In this document: one piece after another, positions 34,475 to 43,800 of the stretch
Numbering within the stretch: the first letter of the stretch is position 1
Layout: every line of letters begins with the position of its first letter
Source of the DNA: Arthrobacter sp. EpRS71
GTDB lineage: Bacteria; Actinomycetota; Actinomycetes; Actinomycetales; Micrococcaceae
NCBI RefSeq assembly: GCF_001512285.1
Contig: NZ_LNUV01000006.1
Location: 2,464,809-2,528,808 of the forward strand
Direction: 5' to 3'
DNA length: 64,000 nucleotides
Translations under genes and position numbers: made by a program
The notes under the pieces: model-generated
Database searches by the model: none
What the model was told of the DNA's origin: nothing
Seen by the model: only the letters and a program-made list of their open reading frames with translations

Positions 34475-35192
34475 AAGGCAGCCATCCCCTGCTCGGGATT
34501 CGAGGCGTTTTGGTTTCGAGACACAGGGATTCGGCAGGTTCGATTGCCCGTACGAGGATCGTTTAATGAGATTCGCCCTAAAGCGTTTGCACTGGCGCAG
34601 TGCCACGTTTGCGGTCACTATCGTCCGGGCGCCCGGCGCCCGGTACCCCAGGCCTGGTACTGACAGAACCGGCTGAGATATGGCAGGATCAAAGCACTGT
34701 TAGGGCAGACCGACCTAGGGCCCGGAGCGGCTTTACTTATCGGTGGCCTTCCTAGGGGGCTGAGCAGCGTGGTAGGCCCGCGACCTGAATTGCTCAAGGT
34801 GACTACTGAAGGGGCCCTTCCGAAGCGAGATCGGAGCCTAAGGCCACCCTTCAGCAAATTCCTTTCTTCACGGCGGCACTAGGCAAAAACCTATTCCCAC
34901 GCTGCAAATAGGAGTTCCCTGTGATCACCGATCTTCTGCCCATCTCCCTTGGCCTGTTCATCATTGGGTGTTCAAGGCTATTACCGCCCTTCGTTCTGTG
35001 CCTGGTGGTGCTTGCCAGAACGGGGAAAACTGAGGGGTTCCGGGACGTGGCTACAGTCTTCGGGACAGTGTCACGAGCCCGCCCCAGGGAGGGTGTCCGC
35101 CGATAGAGAATATGCGCCAGGCTGTTTCGGGCAGTTAACCGCCCGGCCTGCTCCACAGACTAGATGTCGGAGGGGCGTGAAAGGATCCGGAC
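34475..35192. other. Intergenic stretch without a supported gene
   Basis: About 720 bases contain only short ORFs without motifs. At 34518 lies GAGACACAGGGATTCGG, a close match to a sequence at 37195, and around 34625 a GC-rich palindromic stretch built on CGGGCGCC. It may be a junction of inserted DNA. Confidence 0.4.
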
Positions 35193-35942
35193 ATGACCGA
35201 ACTTGCATACATGATCCGCGAAGATTGGGCACAGGGTGGTACGTCGATGGTGCCCCAAAGTGCTGTTATCCGAGAGTGGCTTGGTGAGCCCCCATACCTG
35301 TTCGCAGTATCCGATTTGAAGAGGCTTCGGGAGCCAAACAGCGCGGACACGGAGTTCATCAGCTATGTCGCCGTTGAGAAGGGTTCCCAACGGATCGTGG
35401 GGATTTCGGAGCTGCGAAACTTTGCACAGGACAACAATCGCTTCGCCGGAACGCTCACGGTCCTACACCCTCACGGGAAGGACGATTTTGAGTTACTCAG
35501 GGAAGTGGTGGCCACCAACAGGATTGAACGTCTCTTTGTCGTTGTCTGGTCTCCCTCGGAGATGGTCCGGACGTGGCTTGACGGTGTTGGGGCACGCAAT
35601 GTGGATACCGGAACGGTCGGAGCAGTCGATGCTTTCCAGCTTGAGGCGGCCAAGTGCATGGTTAACGAACAGTACAACGGGCTTTCGACCGGGAACGGAA
35701 AAGCGGCCGTTGTTCAACTCATCCTTGCTTTCACTGACCGGGGCTATGCCCTGGAGAAGGAACCTTGGTTGCGCGCCTTCTTCGCTGCTGGAGGCAAATT
35801 CCGGCACGCCGAGTCAATCAGCAAGTTGATCGCGGAGATGAAGAAGGGGATCAATCACCGGGTCCAGCAACGCTACCAGCCAGAGATTTTCTCCATTCTT
35901 CAGGAGCGGGCGTCCGCTGTCGCGGCTGACCTTCCTAGCTGA
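35193..35942 (+). CDS. Hypothetical soluble protein
   Basis: AAAGGA lies seven bases before the ATG. The 249-residue product has no membrane segment and no motif I recognise. The first half has alternating strands (ERLFVVVWSPSEMVRTWL) and the second half is helical, ending in KKGINHRVQQRYQPEIFSIL. Codon use looks like a real actinobacterial gene. Its neighbour is a PD-(D/E)XK protein in the same direction, but they are 280 bases apart. Confidence 0.65.
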   Translation: MTELAYMIREDWAQGGTSMVPQSAVIREWLGEPPYLFAVSDLKRLREPNSADTEFISYVAVEKGSQRIVGISELRNFAQDNNRFAGTLTVLHPHGKDDFELLREVVATNRIERLFVVVWSPSEMVRTWLDGVGARNVDTGTVGAVDAFQLEAAKCMVNEQYNGLSTGNGKAAVVQLILAFTDRGYALEKEPWLRAFFAAGGKFRHAESISKLIAEMKKGINHRVQQRYQPEIFSILQERASAVAADLPS

Positions 35943-36220
35943 CGGACGACATGACACGAGCGCTTCCGACCCGGCTAGGAGTATGAACGTCCGCGGGGCG
36001 ACACGGAGCGGCGCAAAAACACCGCCATTTATCGCCAACAGCCACAACCCTGGCGGGGTAGGGCCATCGGGTGCATCGGAACTCAAGACCGCAATCAAAG
36101 TTGGTCAAAAGGCTTCGCGTAGCGTTTGTGACCTAAGCCAGCCGTATATGCCTGGCTTAAGGGTTGAAACCAACTGTGCCGAGAAGCGTCCCCACGCTGT
36201 TAGTCGGTGATACTCGACTC

Positions 36221-37051
36221 ATGGTTCTAAACATCAGGCTTATTGACCGACAGACCGCTGACAGCGATGATCCTCTCCCACGTGGATGGTGGGGCTACGA
36301 CGCCCAGGCAACTCCCGAAGAGCTCTGGGAACACAACCGAGGGGTTTGGATTCTCAACGACAAGCGCATCGCAGATGAACGTTGGGCGGCTTTGAACTAT
36401 CAAGGACGAATCATCCTAGTTGCAGAACTCCACGGGCCGGATCACGAGATCGTGGTTGATAATCGCACAGGAACATCCAAGAAGGCACTTAAGGGCCGTG
36501 TGCTGCTCGCAGGGAATCCGATTCATGACGTCCTTATCGGTGAAGAGGTCATCTACCGTAGGAATCCGGTTTCATATGATCCGGATCCTGCCATCGCTGA
36601 GACCCTCGACGGCGCCGCGGATGAAAGTTCATTGGATGTGCCGGGCGCCGGAGGTCAGGGGGTGCAGATGGACCCAGACCTGAGGAAAGCAATTGAGAAT
36701 GCTGCACAGGACCGGTTGATGCGTCACTACCGAGAGGACGGTTGGCATGTGGCCGACACCCGGCACAATCGCCCTTATGATGCGGTTGCCGTAAAGGGCT
36801 CGGAGATGCTTTTCCTGGAAGCAAAAGGCACACAGAGCAAAGGCGAGACCGTCATAGTTACTCGCAACGAAGTCGCGAATGCCCGCCAACATCCGGGCCT
36901 TTGCATCATGGGAGTTTGGTCGGGCATGAGGTTGGTCGACGGAGTAGTGGATCCCGAGGCGGGGACATTTAGGCTCCTTGCTTTCGATCCGGACGATGAC
37001 GCACTCAGGCCGCGAGACTTCGACTGGACGCTTCCTCCCAGCGAAGTCTAA
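36221..37051 (+). CDS. Protein with C-terminal PD-(D/E)XK (DUF3883-like) domain
   Basis: I start at the ATG at 36221 (276 aa, MVLNIRLIDR); an upstream TTG at 36164 has no usable ribosome site. The N-terminal half is mixed alpha/beta (WWGYDAQATPEELWEHNRG). The C-terminal half has a PD-(D/E)XK-like order: DRLMRHYREDGWHVAD, then RPYDAVAVKG (Asp), then MLFLEAKGTQSKGE (E-x-K). DUF3883-type domains occur in restriction and defence proteins. No methylase or helicase partner is adjacent, so a stand-alone restriction-like role is only a guess. Confidence 0.7.
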   Translation: MVLNIRLIDRQTADSDDPLPRGWWGYDAQATPEELWEHNRGVWILNDKRIADERWAALNYQGRIILVAELHGPDHEIVVDNRTGTSKKALKGRVLLAGNPIHDVLIGEEVIYRRNPVSYDPDPAIAETLDGAADESSLDVPGAGGQGVQMDPDLRKAIENAAQDRLMRHYREDGWHVADTRHNRPYDAVAVKGSEMLFLEAKGTQSKGETVIVTRNEVANARQHPGLCIMGVWSGMRLVDGVVDPEAGTFRLLAFDPDDDALRPRDFDWTLPPSEV

Positions 37052-37242
37052 AGCCCCCGGGGGACCTCGTACGTAGTAGAGTGGCGTATCGATGACGACC
37101 GGTCCGGCGACGACTGACAGGGCAAAGGTTCGTCGGAACGAAGAGGTGTCTTTAAAAGCTAAAGCTTTTGAGACACATGTAATCTCCAGGAATTGAGTCA
37201 CAGGGATTCCGGAATCGGGGATCTCCCTGTGTCCTATTAACG

Positions 37243-37265
37243 CGTCTCACCATGAAACGTCTCGG
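37243..37265 (+). promoter_or_regulatory. Candidate recombinase-binding site upstream of the decayed recombinase
   Basis: CGTCTCACC, ATGAAA and CGTCTCGG here match the motif upstream of the intact resolvase (27852-27874). TTTTCAAGAC follows at 37284, also shared with the intact copy. The site has outlived the gene. Confidence 0.55.
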
Positions 37266-37304
37266 TTGCTCTGGTTGAGTGAGTTTTCAAGACAGAATGA
37301 GGAC

Positions 37305-37897
37305 ATGACGTTACTTGGTTACACGAGGGCCAGCACGGCGGCGCAGGACGCGCAACTGCAGCTGGATGCACTGCTGTCAGCGGGGGTACAGTAGCGGGAT
37401 GTTTTACTGACGTGACATCCGGCAGCAGGTCAGCTGCGGAGCGGCCAGGGATGAAGAAGCTCCTGGACCATGCAGAATCAGGGGACACCGTGGTGGTGTG
37501 GAGGGTGGACCGTCTCGGTCGGTCTCTGATCGATGTTTTGAACACGGTGAACTTGCTCCGGGGCAGGGGAGTGAAGCTCCGATCGATCTCTGATGGGATC
37601 GACCCAGCGACCACGTCGGGCCGGCTGATGCTGAACATGCTGGCTGCGTTGGCTGAGTACGAGCGGGAACTGATCACCGAGCGGGTTAATGCCGGCATCG
37701 CGGCAGCAAAGGCGGGTGGCACCAGGTTCGGCCGTCCAGTTCTCAACCCAGCTGTAGTGGCTGACAAGCTTGAAGTTGCAAGGGATGCCAGGGCCAAAGG
37801 GAAGACGGCCGCGGAAGCTGCCCAGCTGGTGGGGTGGAGTCGTCCGACCCTGTATAGGCTCCAACAGGAGTCGATGCGCCAGCCCGAACCCCACTGA
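37305..37897 (+). pseudogene. Decayed serine recombinase
   Basis: From ATG 37305 the frame reads LGYTRASTAAQDAQLQLDAL, clearly the N-terminus of the recombinase found intact at 27812. A TAG then replaces the conserved lysine codon after SAGVQ. About 15 bases on, one missing base shifts the frame: DVTSG continues in another frame. The rest (VVWRVDRLGRSLIDVLNTVN and the C-terminal HTH) is open to 37897. Two independent lesions make a functional protein unlikely. Internal starts would lack the catalytic serine. Confidence 0.9.
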
Positions 37898-37904
37898 GGC
37901 TCGG

Positions 37905-38123
37905 CTACCAGTCTCGGCTAACCTTTTGGCGGAGCACTTCGGTCTGTTCCAGAACCTTTGCAGCGGCAGGGGATACGGACACCGTTTTACCGTCCCTCGT
38001 TTTCAAAACAACATTGACGAGGGTTCCTGTGGAGCTACGTTCAGTGACGGTGCGGGAAGGATACTTTTTGGCACTCTTCGTCAGCACGTAGTTCTTAACT
38101 TTGCTGCGCCTACTAACTGGCAT
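37905..38123 (-). CDS. Small basic hypothetical protein
   Basis: The 72-residue product is basic and predicted beta-rich (SKVKNYVLTKSAKKYPSRTV, then NVVLKTRDGKTVSVSPAAAK). Its start overlaps the end of the next gene upstream by 11 bases, so the pair is likely one transcription unit. No function can be named. Confidence 0.55.
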   Translation of the reverse strand: MPVSRRSKVKNYVLTKSAKKYPSRTVTERSSTGTLVNVVLKTRDGKTVSVSPAAAKVLEQTEVLRQKVSRDW

Positions 38124-38454
38124 CGGTTCTCCTAAACAAACGCCTCTTTCTCTTAGTCTGGGACTTCTGCGCTGCGCTTTCTATGACCAAATCCTGTACT
38201 GAGCCCACTACCTCGTAGAGGAATCGCTCTTCTTCCCGGCCGAGTAGTTTGCTGTCTCCGAGTTGAGTCAGGGCTGACACTCCGATGAACTTTGCCGACA
38301 GATCGCCCTCAATCGCCAGATCAAGAGCCCATTCTGCTCGCTTCCACCACTGGTCTCGCTTGTCAGCCCGATGACGTTGAATCAAGGCTGCAGCTGCTAT
38401 ACCCCCATCGATTAGCGCTGCGAACAAGGTCGCCAGCGGAGCCGAAGCGGCCAC
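38113..38454 (-). CDS. Small membrane-anchored hypothetical protein
   Basis: The 113-residue product starts from a GTG. It has one hydrophobic N-terminal helix (ATLFAALIDGGIAAAALIQ), a Trp-rich amphipathic helix (DQWWKRAEWALDLAI) and a basic C-terminus (KRKRRLFRR). It is coupled by overlap to the small basic gene downstream. The pairing recalls small membrane/partner units of unknown role in actinobacteria. Confidence 0.6.
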   Translation of the reverse strand: MAASAPLATLFAALIDGGIAAAALIQRHRADKRDQWWKRAEWALDLAIEGDLSAKFIGVSALTQLGDSKLLGREEERFLYEVVGSVQDLVIESAAQKSQTKRKRRLFRRTDAS

Positions 38455-39026
38455 GATGCAGCCACTCGGGAATCACAGTGGAAGGGGTGCCAGGCATTCC
38501 CTCATAGTACGGGAGGTAATGCAACGCGCGGACACGCCGGCTAACCGCGAAGCCGCGATGGGTGGGTGCCTGCCAGTGGGGTTCCAGTTCCATAGAAGGG
38601 AAGAGACGGCCTATCGTTTTGAAGTTATTCTTTGGTCTCTTTTGTTTTCCCGCTGACGGACCCGTCTGGCTGCCACATAGAGGGGCCGGATTGGGGTCTT
38701 CTTGGGTGGCGGACGGGGAGCAGATGGCTGCGCCGATGCTCGGATTTTCCATGCAGAACATCAGTCCCGAGGAAGCACCTGCCCGGTCTACCATACGGAT
38801 AGGCGACGAACTACGACTGTACGAGGGCCTCCGAATCTGTGGGTGAGGCGCCGTCATGTGGACAGAACCGACGACGTCTCCGCTACAGACTGGGGAGGAA
38901 GCACGGTTCGCTGCGTGGCGCAACTATCCCGACTAATGAATAACGGACAAATATTCGCTCGCCTGTAGTCTGGAAACCTTGCGGTCTATCCGTCTTAACA
39001 CGTTACTGAAGATTGAGGATTCGAAG
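38455..39026. other. Intergenic stretch without a supported gene
   Basis: Several overlapping short ORFs occur on both strands here, but none has a convincing start, motif or codon pattern. Promoters for the flanking genes are presumably present. Confidence 0.35.
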
Positions 39027-39452
39027 ATGGCCCATCCTGTCGCACCTAGGACAGCGAGCAACGTTCCCAAAGTCCTTCGAACAGCGAGTTACCTCTGGCT
39101 GGCAAGCGCGATCCTAGCCTGCATTCAGCCAGTCATCTTTCTTGTCACGCGGGAGGCAAGCGTCCTTGTAGTGCTCGTTGGCGGTCTGTTCCTGCTTCTA
39201 TTTACGGTTGTTCAGATCCGGGCAGCATTGGGACTCCTTAGAGGTCAACTCTGGGCGAGGGTAGTTCTTTCCATCTTGGCTGTTTTGGCTATAGGAGGAG
39301 TCTTCAGTATCGTCCTGACGCCTCTCACAGTAACGGTGCTGATCTTGACGATTGCCGGTTCCGTGCTGATGTGGATGCCAGCATCCACCGGATACATGCG
39401 ACAGTGTGGCTCCTCCGGCGACCAAGCCCCGGCTCGCGAGTCCCAGCTCTAG
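39027..39452 (+). CDS. Four-helix membrane protein
   Basis: I start at ATG 39027 (141 aa, MAHPVAPRT), eight bases after GAGGA. Four hydrophobic segments cover residues 20-125 (for example VLVVLVGGLFLLLFTVVQI), with an RAALGLLRGQLWARV loop seen in small actinobacterial membrane proteins of unknown role. No partner gene is evident. Confidence 0.7.
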   Translation: MAHPVAPRTASNVPKVLRTASYLWLASAILACIQPVIFLVTREASVLVVLVGGLFLLLFTVVQIRAALGLLRGQLWARVVLSILAVLAIGGVFSIVLTPLTVTVLILTIAGSVLMWMPASTGYMRQCGSSGDQAPARESQL

Positions 39453-39538
39453 TACTCGTAGAGCGGTGTCTTCGTTCCCCTGCTCGGCCTTAATCTCCGG
39501 TAAGGAATCCTTAACCGGACGTTCTAGACCGGTTGTGA

Positions 39539-39922
39539 TCAGAGGTTGAGTGCGGAAAGCACCCTCGCGCGAAGCAATTGGTAGTCGCTGACGTATGCCT
39601 GGGGCCCCTCTTGCGGTCGGACGACGACACGGGGCTCTCCTATGATGCGGTGATTTTAAATTGCTCTCGAGTTAGGTCGATCTCCAACCCCGGGGAACCG
39701 GTTCCAGTAGTGGACTTCGTCTTCCTCGTTGGCGCCACTGACGCTCGCAATGACCAGGTCACCGCCGAGGAGGTATTCAACGATGAGAGCTGTGGGTCCG
39801 CGCTGGCCGGGCGCCGCGTTGTCGGGGTGCCACCTCGCGAGGCTCTTTGCGTCGAGACAGGTCGTATCTGCGCTCCAAGATAGACGGAATGCTCGCTCGA
39901 GCTCGAGCAACATTTGAGTCAT
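39539..39922 (-). pseudogene. YunG-family gene with two compensating frameshifts
   Basis: The first frame carries family features: LSWSADTTC, ARWHPDNAAPGQ, TALIVEYLLGGDL and HYWNRFPG. At a CCCCGGGG run the expected continuation LEIDLTREQF is in another frame. At a TTTTAAA run the first frame resumes and reads GEPRVVVRPQEGPQAYV through SDYQLLRARV to a stop at 39539. One extra base and one missing base explain everything. Both lie in homopolymers, so either a young pseudogene or a sequencing error is possible. The only uninterrupted ORF ends at 39656 (88 aa). Confidence 0.82.
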
Positions 39923-39963
39923 GGCGTCAGAGTACCAAGGGACTACTGAACGGTAAGGATCCC

Positions 39964-40072
39964 GCTGCAGCTGGATTTGTTGTTGTCCGACGGGTGCAGC
40001 GGCGGGATATTTTCTCTGACGTGACTTCGGGGTGCAGGGCTGCCGTTGAGCGACCTGGGATAAAAGAAGCCT
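39964..40072 (+). pseudogene. Fragment of a serine recombinase
   Basis: LQLD and LLS are readable in one frame and VQRRDIFSDVTSGCRAAVER with PGIKE in the next. They match residues 18-52 of the recombinase at 27812 (KRDVFADVTSG, ERPGMK). The catalytic N-terminus and all of the rest are missing. It is the third copy of this family within 13 kb. Confidence 0.75.
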
Positions 40073-40350
40073 GTGGACTAGGCCTCAGCGGAGCTACTTT
40101 GGGACTGCTTCCGGAACGTGGTGGGTTCCTGCCCGCGGCGTCCACGTGGCCGGGCAGGCTATTGCGCAGAGCGGCGGCGTGGGTGGTCTGGTCATTTCGT
40201 AGCTCTTGCCGTCCAGATGGAACGTGACGGTTGCAATGGTGCAGCTAAGTACAGCGGAGGGCCACCGAGGATACTCGGCGGCCCTACTGCTTTCGGAGGT
40301 CCTAGGTTCAGCTCAGTGAGACGACACTAGGGCCAAAGCGTTGATTTCCC

Positions 40351-40878
40351 TCACGATTGGGTTGTCGCGTCATAGAAGACTGCGTGAACGGGTTCGAATG
40401 GAGATTCCCATGCAGCAATTTCTGCTTTGATCTTCATTCGATCCGGGTCGGAGTAGTCGGGCGGTGCTTCGGGAAGACCTGGGACATCCACCGCGAAGAA
40501 TGCTGCGCTCTCAGCTTCGAGCTTGAGTTCAGCCCCGGGTGCAGGCCACAGATTAAGGTCTAGGCGAAAGAGCCCTCGATCTAGATGTGGTCGGGATCTA
40601 CCTACAGTCCATGCTGTTAGTCCCGTGCTGCTACGGGCGGTCCATGATAGCTCACTCACTCCGTTGGCTACGAGGACACCCGTGTTGGTATCGCGTAGTT
40701 GCAGGGCTACACGAAGCTCGAAGAGCAGACCTACGGTTCGTGTCAGAGCGTCAAACCGAATGTCCAGGAGTTGAGCTTCTTGGAGTGCTCCATTTTCGGT
40801 TAGGGGGTCCATTTCCGGACGAGAAGCCTCCGTATGCAGAGCGGGGTTGAGTAGCAAGAGTTCGTGGATTTTCATCAT
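40351..40878 (-). CDS. Candidate immunity protein for the RHS toxin
   Basis: This 175-residue soluble protein starts 13 bases after the stop of the RHS gene on the same strand, the usual place for an immunity gene. It is acidic and beta-rich, with LLFELRVALQLRDTNTGVLV and RLDLNLWPAPGAELKLEAE, and has no signal peptide. I recognise no family. Function is inferred from position only. Confidence 0.7.
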   Translation of the reverse strand: MMKIHELLLLNPALHTEASRPEMDPLTENGALQEAQLLDIRFDALTRTVGLLFELRVALQLRDTNTGVLVANGVSELSWTARSSTGLTAWTVGRSRPHLDRGLFRLDLNLWPAPGAELKLEAESAAFFAVDVPGLPEAPPDYSDPDRMKIKAEIAAWESPFEPVHAVFYDATTQS

Positions 40879-40891
40879 GACTATATGACCG

Positions 40892-43800
40892 TCACTTTGG
40901 CAGTTCGATGTGGGCGTACGGGTGTGCGTTTGAGATGGTGTCGCCCGTGAGAGGGTTGACGGTTTGGCCGGTCTTGTTCATGTAGACAGCGTAGCCATTT
41001 GGATGCTGGTATTTTCCCGACGTCACGGGGTCCATGATCCGAATACTCGTCACTCGCGGATCGATCTCAGGGGTACCTCGAGGAATGGCGTATTGAAGCC
41101 CATTTCCTTCGACTGGGGTAGCAGTTGCGCCCTTGGGCACTCCTGGCAGTTTGACATCGCCTACTCGGAGTACGCCGGGCATACGTTGGCTTGCTTTCGC
41201 TGCGGCGATGGCTGCTGCTTCGGTCGCCTCTTTGACGGCCTCCTTCGCAGCGGCTTTCGCGGGTACCGAACCTAGCTTCCAGACCGGTCCAAGCGGTTGG
41301 GAGGTGAGGAAGTCGTCCAGGTACTTCATGTCTCTTTCGAACCTGAGGGCCTCCTGTAGCTGGCCTTCATAATCATCCCCAGCGGAGGGAACATAAATAA
41401 ACATCGAAGTGCCGTTCAAGCCGCCGCCTAGGTTCTGAACGGACCCACCAGATTTATGCGTGACCTTGGGTGCGAGCGTTGACAACCACTGTTCCCACCA
41501 GGGGCGTTGGGGCTGTTGCCGCATGTACCAGGGTTCTTGGACGACCTGAGTTCCGTCGTTGTATTGGCCGTTGCCTTTGTAAGAATAGGTGCCCTTGCGG
41601 TCGTCATCGCAGTCGCAGGTTGGTTTGAGGCCGCTGGGGTCCGAGGTGTTGATGACGTTGCCGAAGGAGTAGGTGTAGGGCGTGAACCCGCGTTGATCTT
41701 CGGTGTTAAGGATCGGATCCGGTGTGATGAAGATGCCTGTGACGGGATCCATTTCCCTTGCACCGAGGTGTGTGAGGGTGCTGGCTGTGTCGTCGAGTCC
41801 AGAGATGTAGCCGTTGGTGGCACCGAACCCTGCGGGGTTGGCCGCGTTGGACCCGACACCGGATGTGCCGGCAGTGGCCGGGGAGTAGGTGTTGTTGGCG
41901 GTGGCTGTTGCGTTGGCACGTCGGGTTAGCCCAAGGGGGTCGGTGTAGCGGGTGAGGGTGGTGATGGGTCCTGCACCTGCTGTGGGCAGGGTCATGGTTT
42001 GCGCGGTGTTGACCGTGTCCCCGATGACGAAGATCAGTTTCGTCCCGGATGTTGTGGCTGTCCGTTGGGCGACTGTTTTGCCTGCGAAGGTGTAAGTGCA
42101 GGTCGCTGTCTTCACGTTGGTGGTGCTGGTGTGTGCGGTGACCGAACCGATGACTATGGTAGTTCCGGTCCCGTCCTTGACCCCGACGAGGGTGCCGGCG
42201 GCGTCGTAGAACCTTTCCCCTGTGACAGCGGCGACGGCGGGAGTGACCGAAGGGGGTGTCCCGGTGCCGGCGTTGGGGTTGGGGTTCGCGGGGATGGTGC
42301 TTGCCCCTGCGCTGGTAGCAAGGCGCCCGTCCGGTGTGTAGGTCAAGGTTTGGGCTGACCTGTCGGTCATTTTTCCGGTCGTGTCCCAGGTGAAGTTCTG
42401 GGTTGAAGCGGTCCCTCCCGTGGGCGCCGAGTCGATTTTCTGGACCCTGTGCGCTCCGACTGCACCGGCAGCGGGGTAGGTGTAGGTTTCCTTGGCGGCC
42501 AGGGCGCCGGTGTTGTTGAAGCGTCTGACTTCGGCGCGGTCACCGGTGGGTGTGTATTTGAAGGTTTGCGCGTAGGCGGCCGGTCCGCCGAGGCCGGTGA
42601 CACTGGGGGCATCAACGGCTGGGACGGTTGAGCAGTTGGTGGTTGCTGTGGGGGCGGGTGTCCAGACTGCGGCAAGGCGAGATGCGTGGTCGTAGCTGTA
42701 GCACTGGTAGTCCGACGGGTTGGTCGGGCGGCTGCTGAAGGCCAGTTCCCTGGACGCTATTTTCCCGGAGGGGGTGTAGGTGTACTCCACTTTCCCCAAG
42801 TCGGAAGCGACGTTGCGGGTGTTGTTCGTGGACCACTGGTCAGTGAGCCGTCCGGTGGTGGCATCCCATGTGAAATTGACCTGGTTCCGTCCGGTGGTGT
42901 TGGTGGTGCCGCCGACTGTGTTGTTGTTGTCGTATTGGGCATACTGGGACATTTGGCCCAGGTGGTTGAACTGGGTGTCGCCCACGAACGTGTCCCAGTT
43001 GTCGTTGAACACCGAGGTCTGGATATCAAAGGTGTTGTAGACGTAGGTCAGGTTTTCGGCCGGCATCTGCCCGTTGGCAGGTCGGCTTTCCTGTTCGATC
43101 TGGCCCGTTGAGGTGTAGCTGCGGGTCGTGGTGTACGTCGGTGCTGCGGCATCCAACGCGGCTGGCAGTTGTACCGATACCGTGGCGGGCTGGTAGGCGG
43201 CGTTGTAGCCGGTCACTGTCGTGGTGACGACCTGGTTCAGGGCTGCACCGTTGTAGCGTTTGCTGGTGCTGAGCTGGCCCTTCTTGTTCCCGTCATAGGT
43301 GTAGGCCTCAAGCGTCTGGGCAGCGGTTCCGGTTCCGAGGGTCTTCTTCAGAACCCGGTCCAGATCGTCGTAGACATAGCCGATGACCGTGTTGGCGGCG
43401 TCCGTGGTGCTGGATTGACGGCCTGCCGCGTCGTACGTCGTGCTGCGGGCTCCGGAGTCCGGATCGACAGCAGAGATTTCCCGTCCGGCGGCGTCGAAGG
43501 TCCAGGACCAGTCATTGCCGACCGTGTCCGTCATGCCGGTCAGGCGGTCGAGCGCGTCGTAGCTGTAGGTCGAGGTGTCTGCTGTTCCGGTCGCGGTGGG
43601 ACCGTGGAAGAGCTTCCGTGTGAGCACCTTGCCGCTCATGTTGTTCACGGTGGTGGTGGCAGCTTCGCTGCCGGGTCCGGTGACGGTGGTCGTGTCCGCG
43701 CCGGCGTAGCTCATCTGCGTGGACCACAGCAACACATTGTCGTTGGCCATGGCCTTGACTGCTGTAGGACGCTTGGCCCCGTCGTAGAAGTACGTGGTGC

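Noticed and set aside
37412..37897. Internal GTG-started frame as an intact recombinase
   Set aside because: It lacks the catalytic N-terminal serine region, which is still readable upstream behind a stop codon and frameshift, so the locus is a pseudogene.
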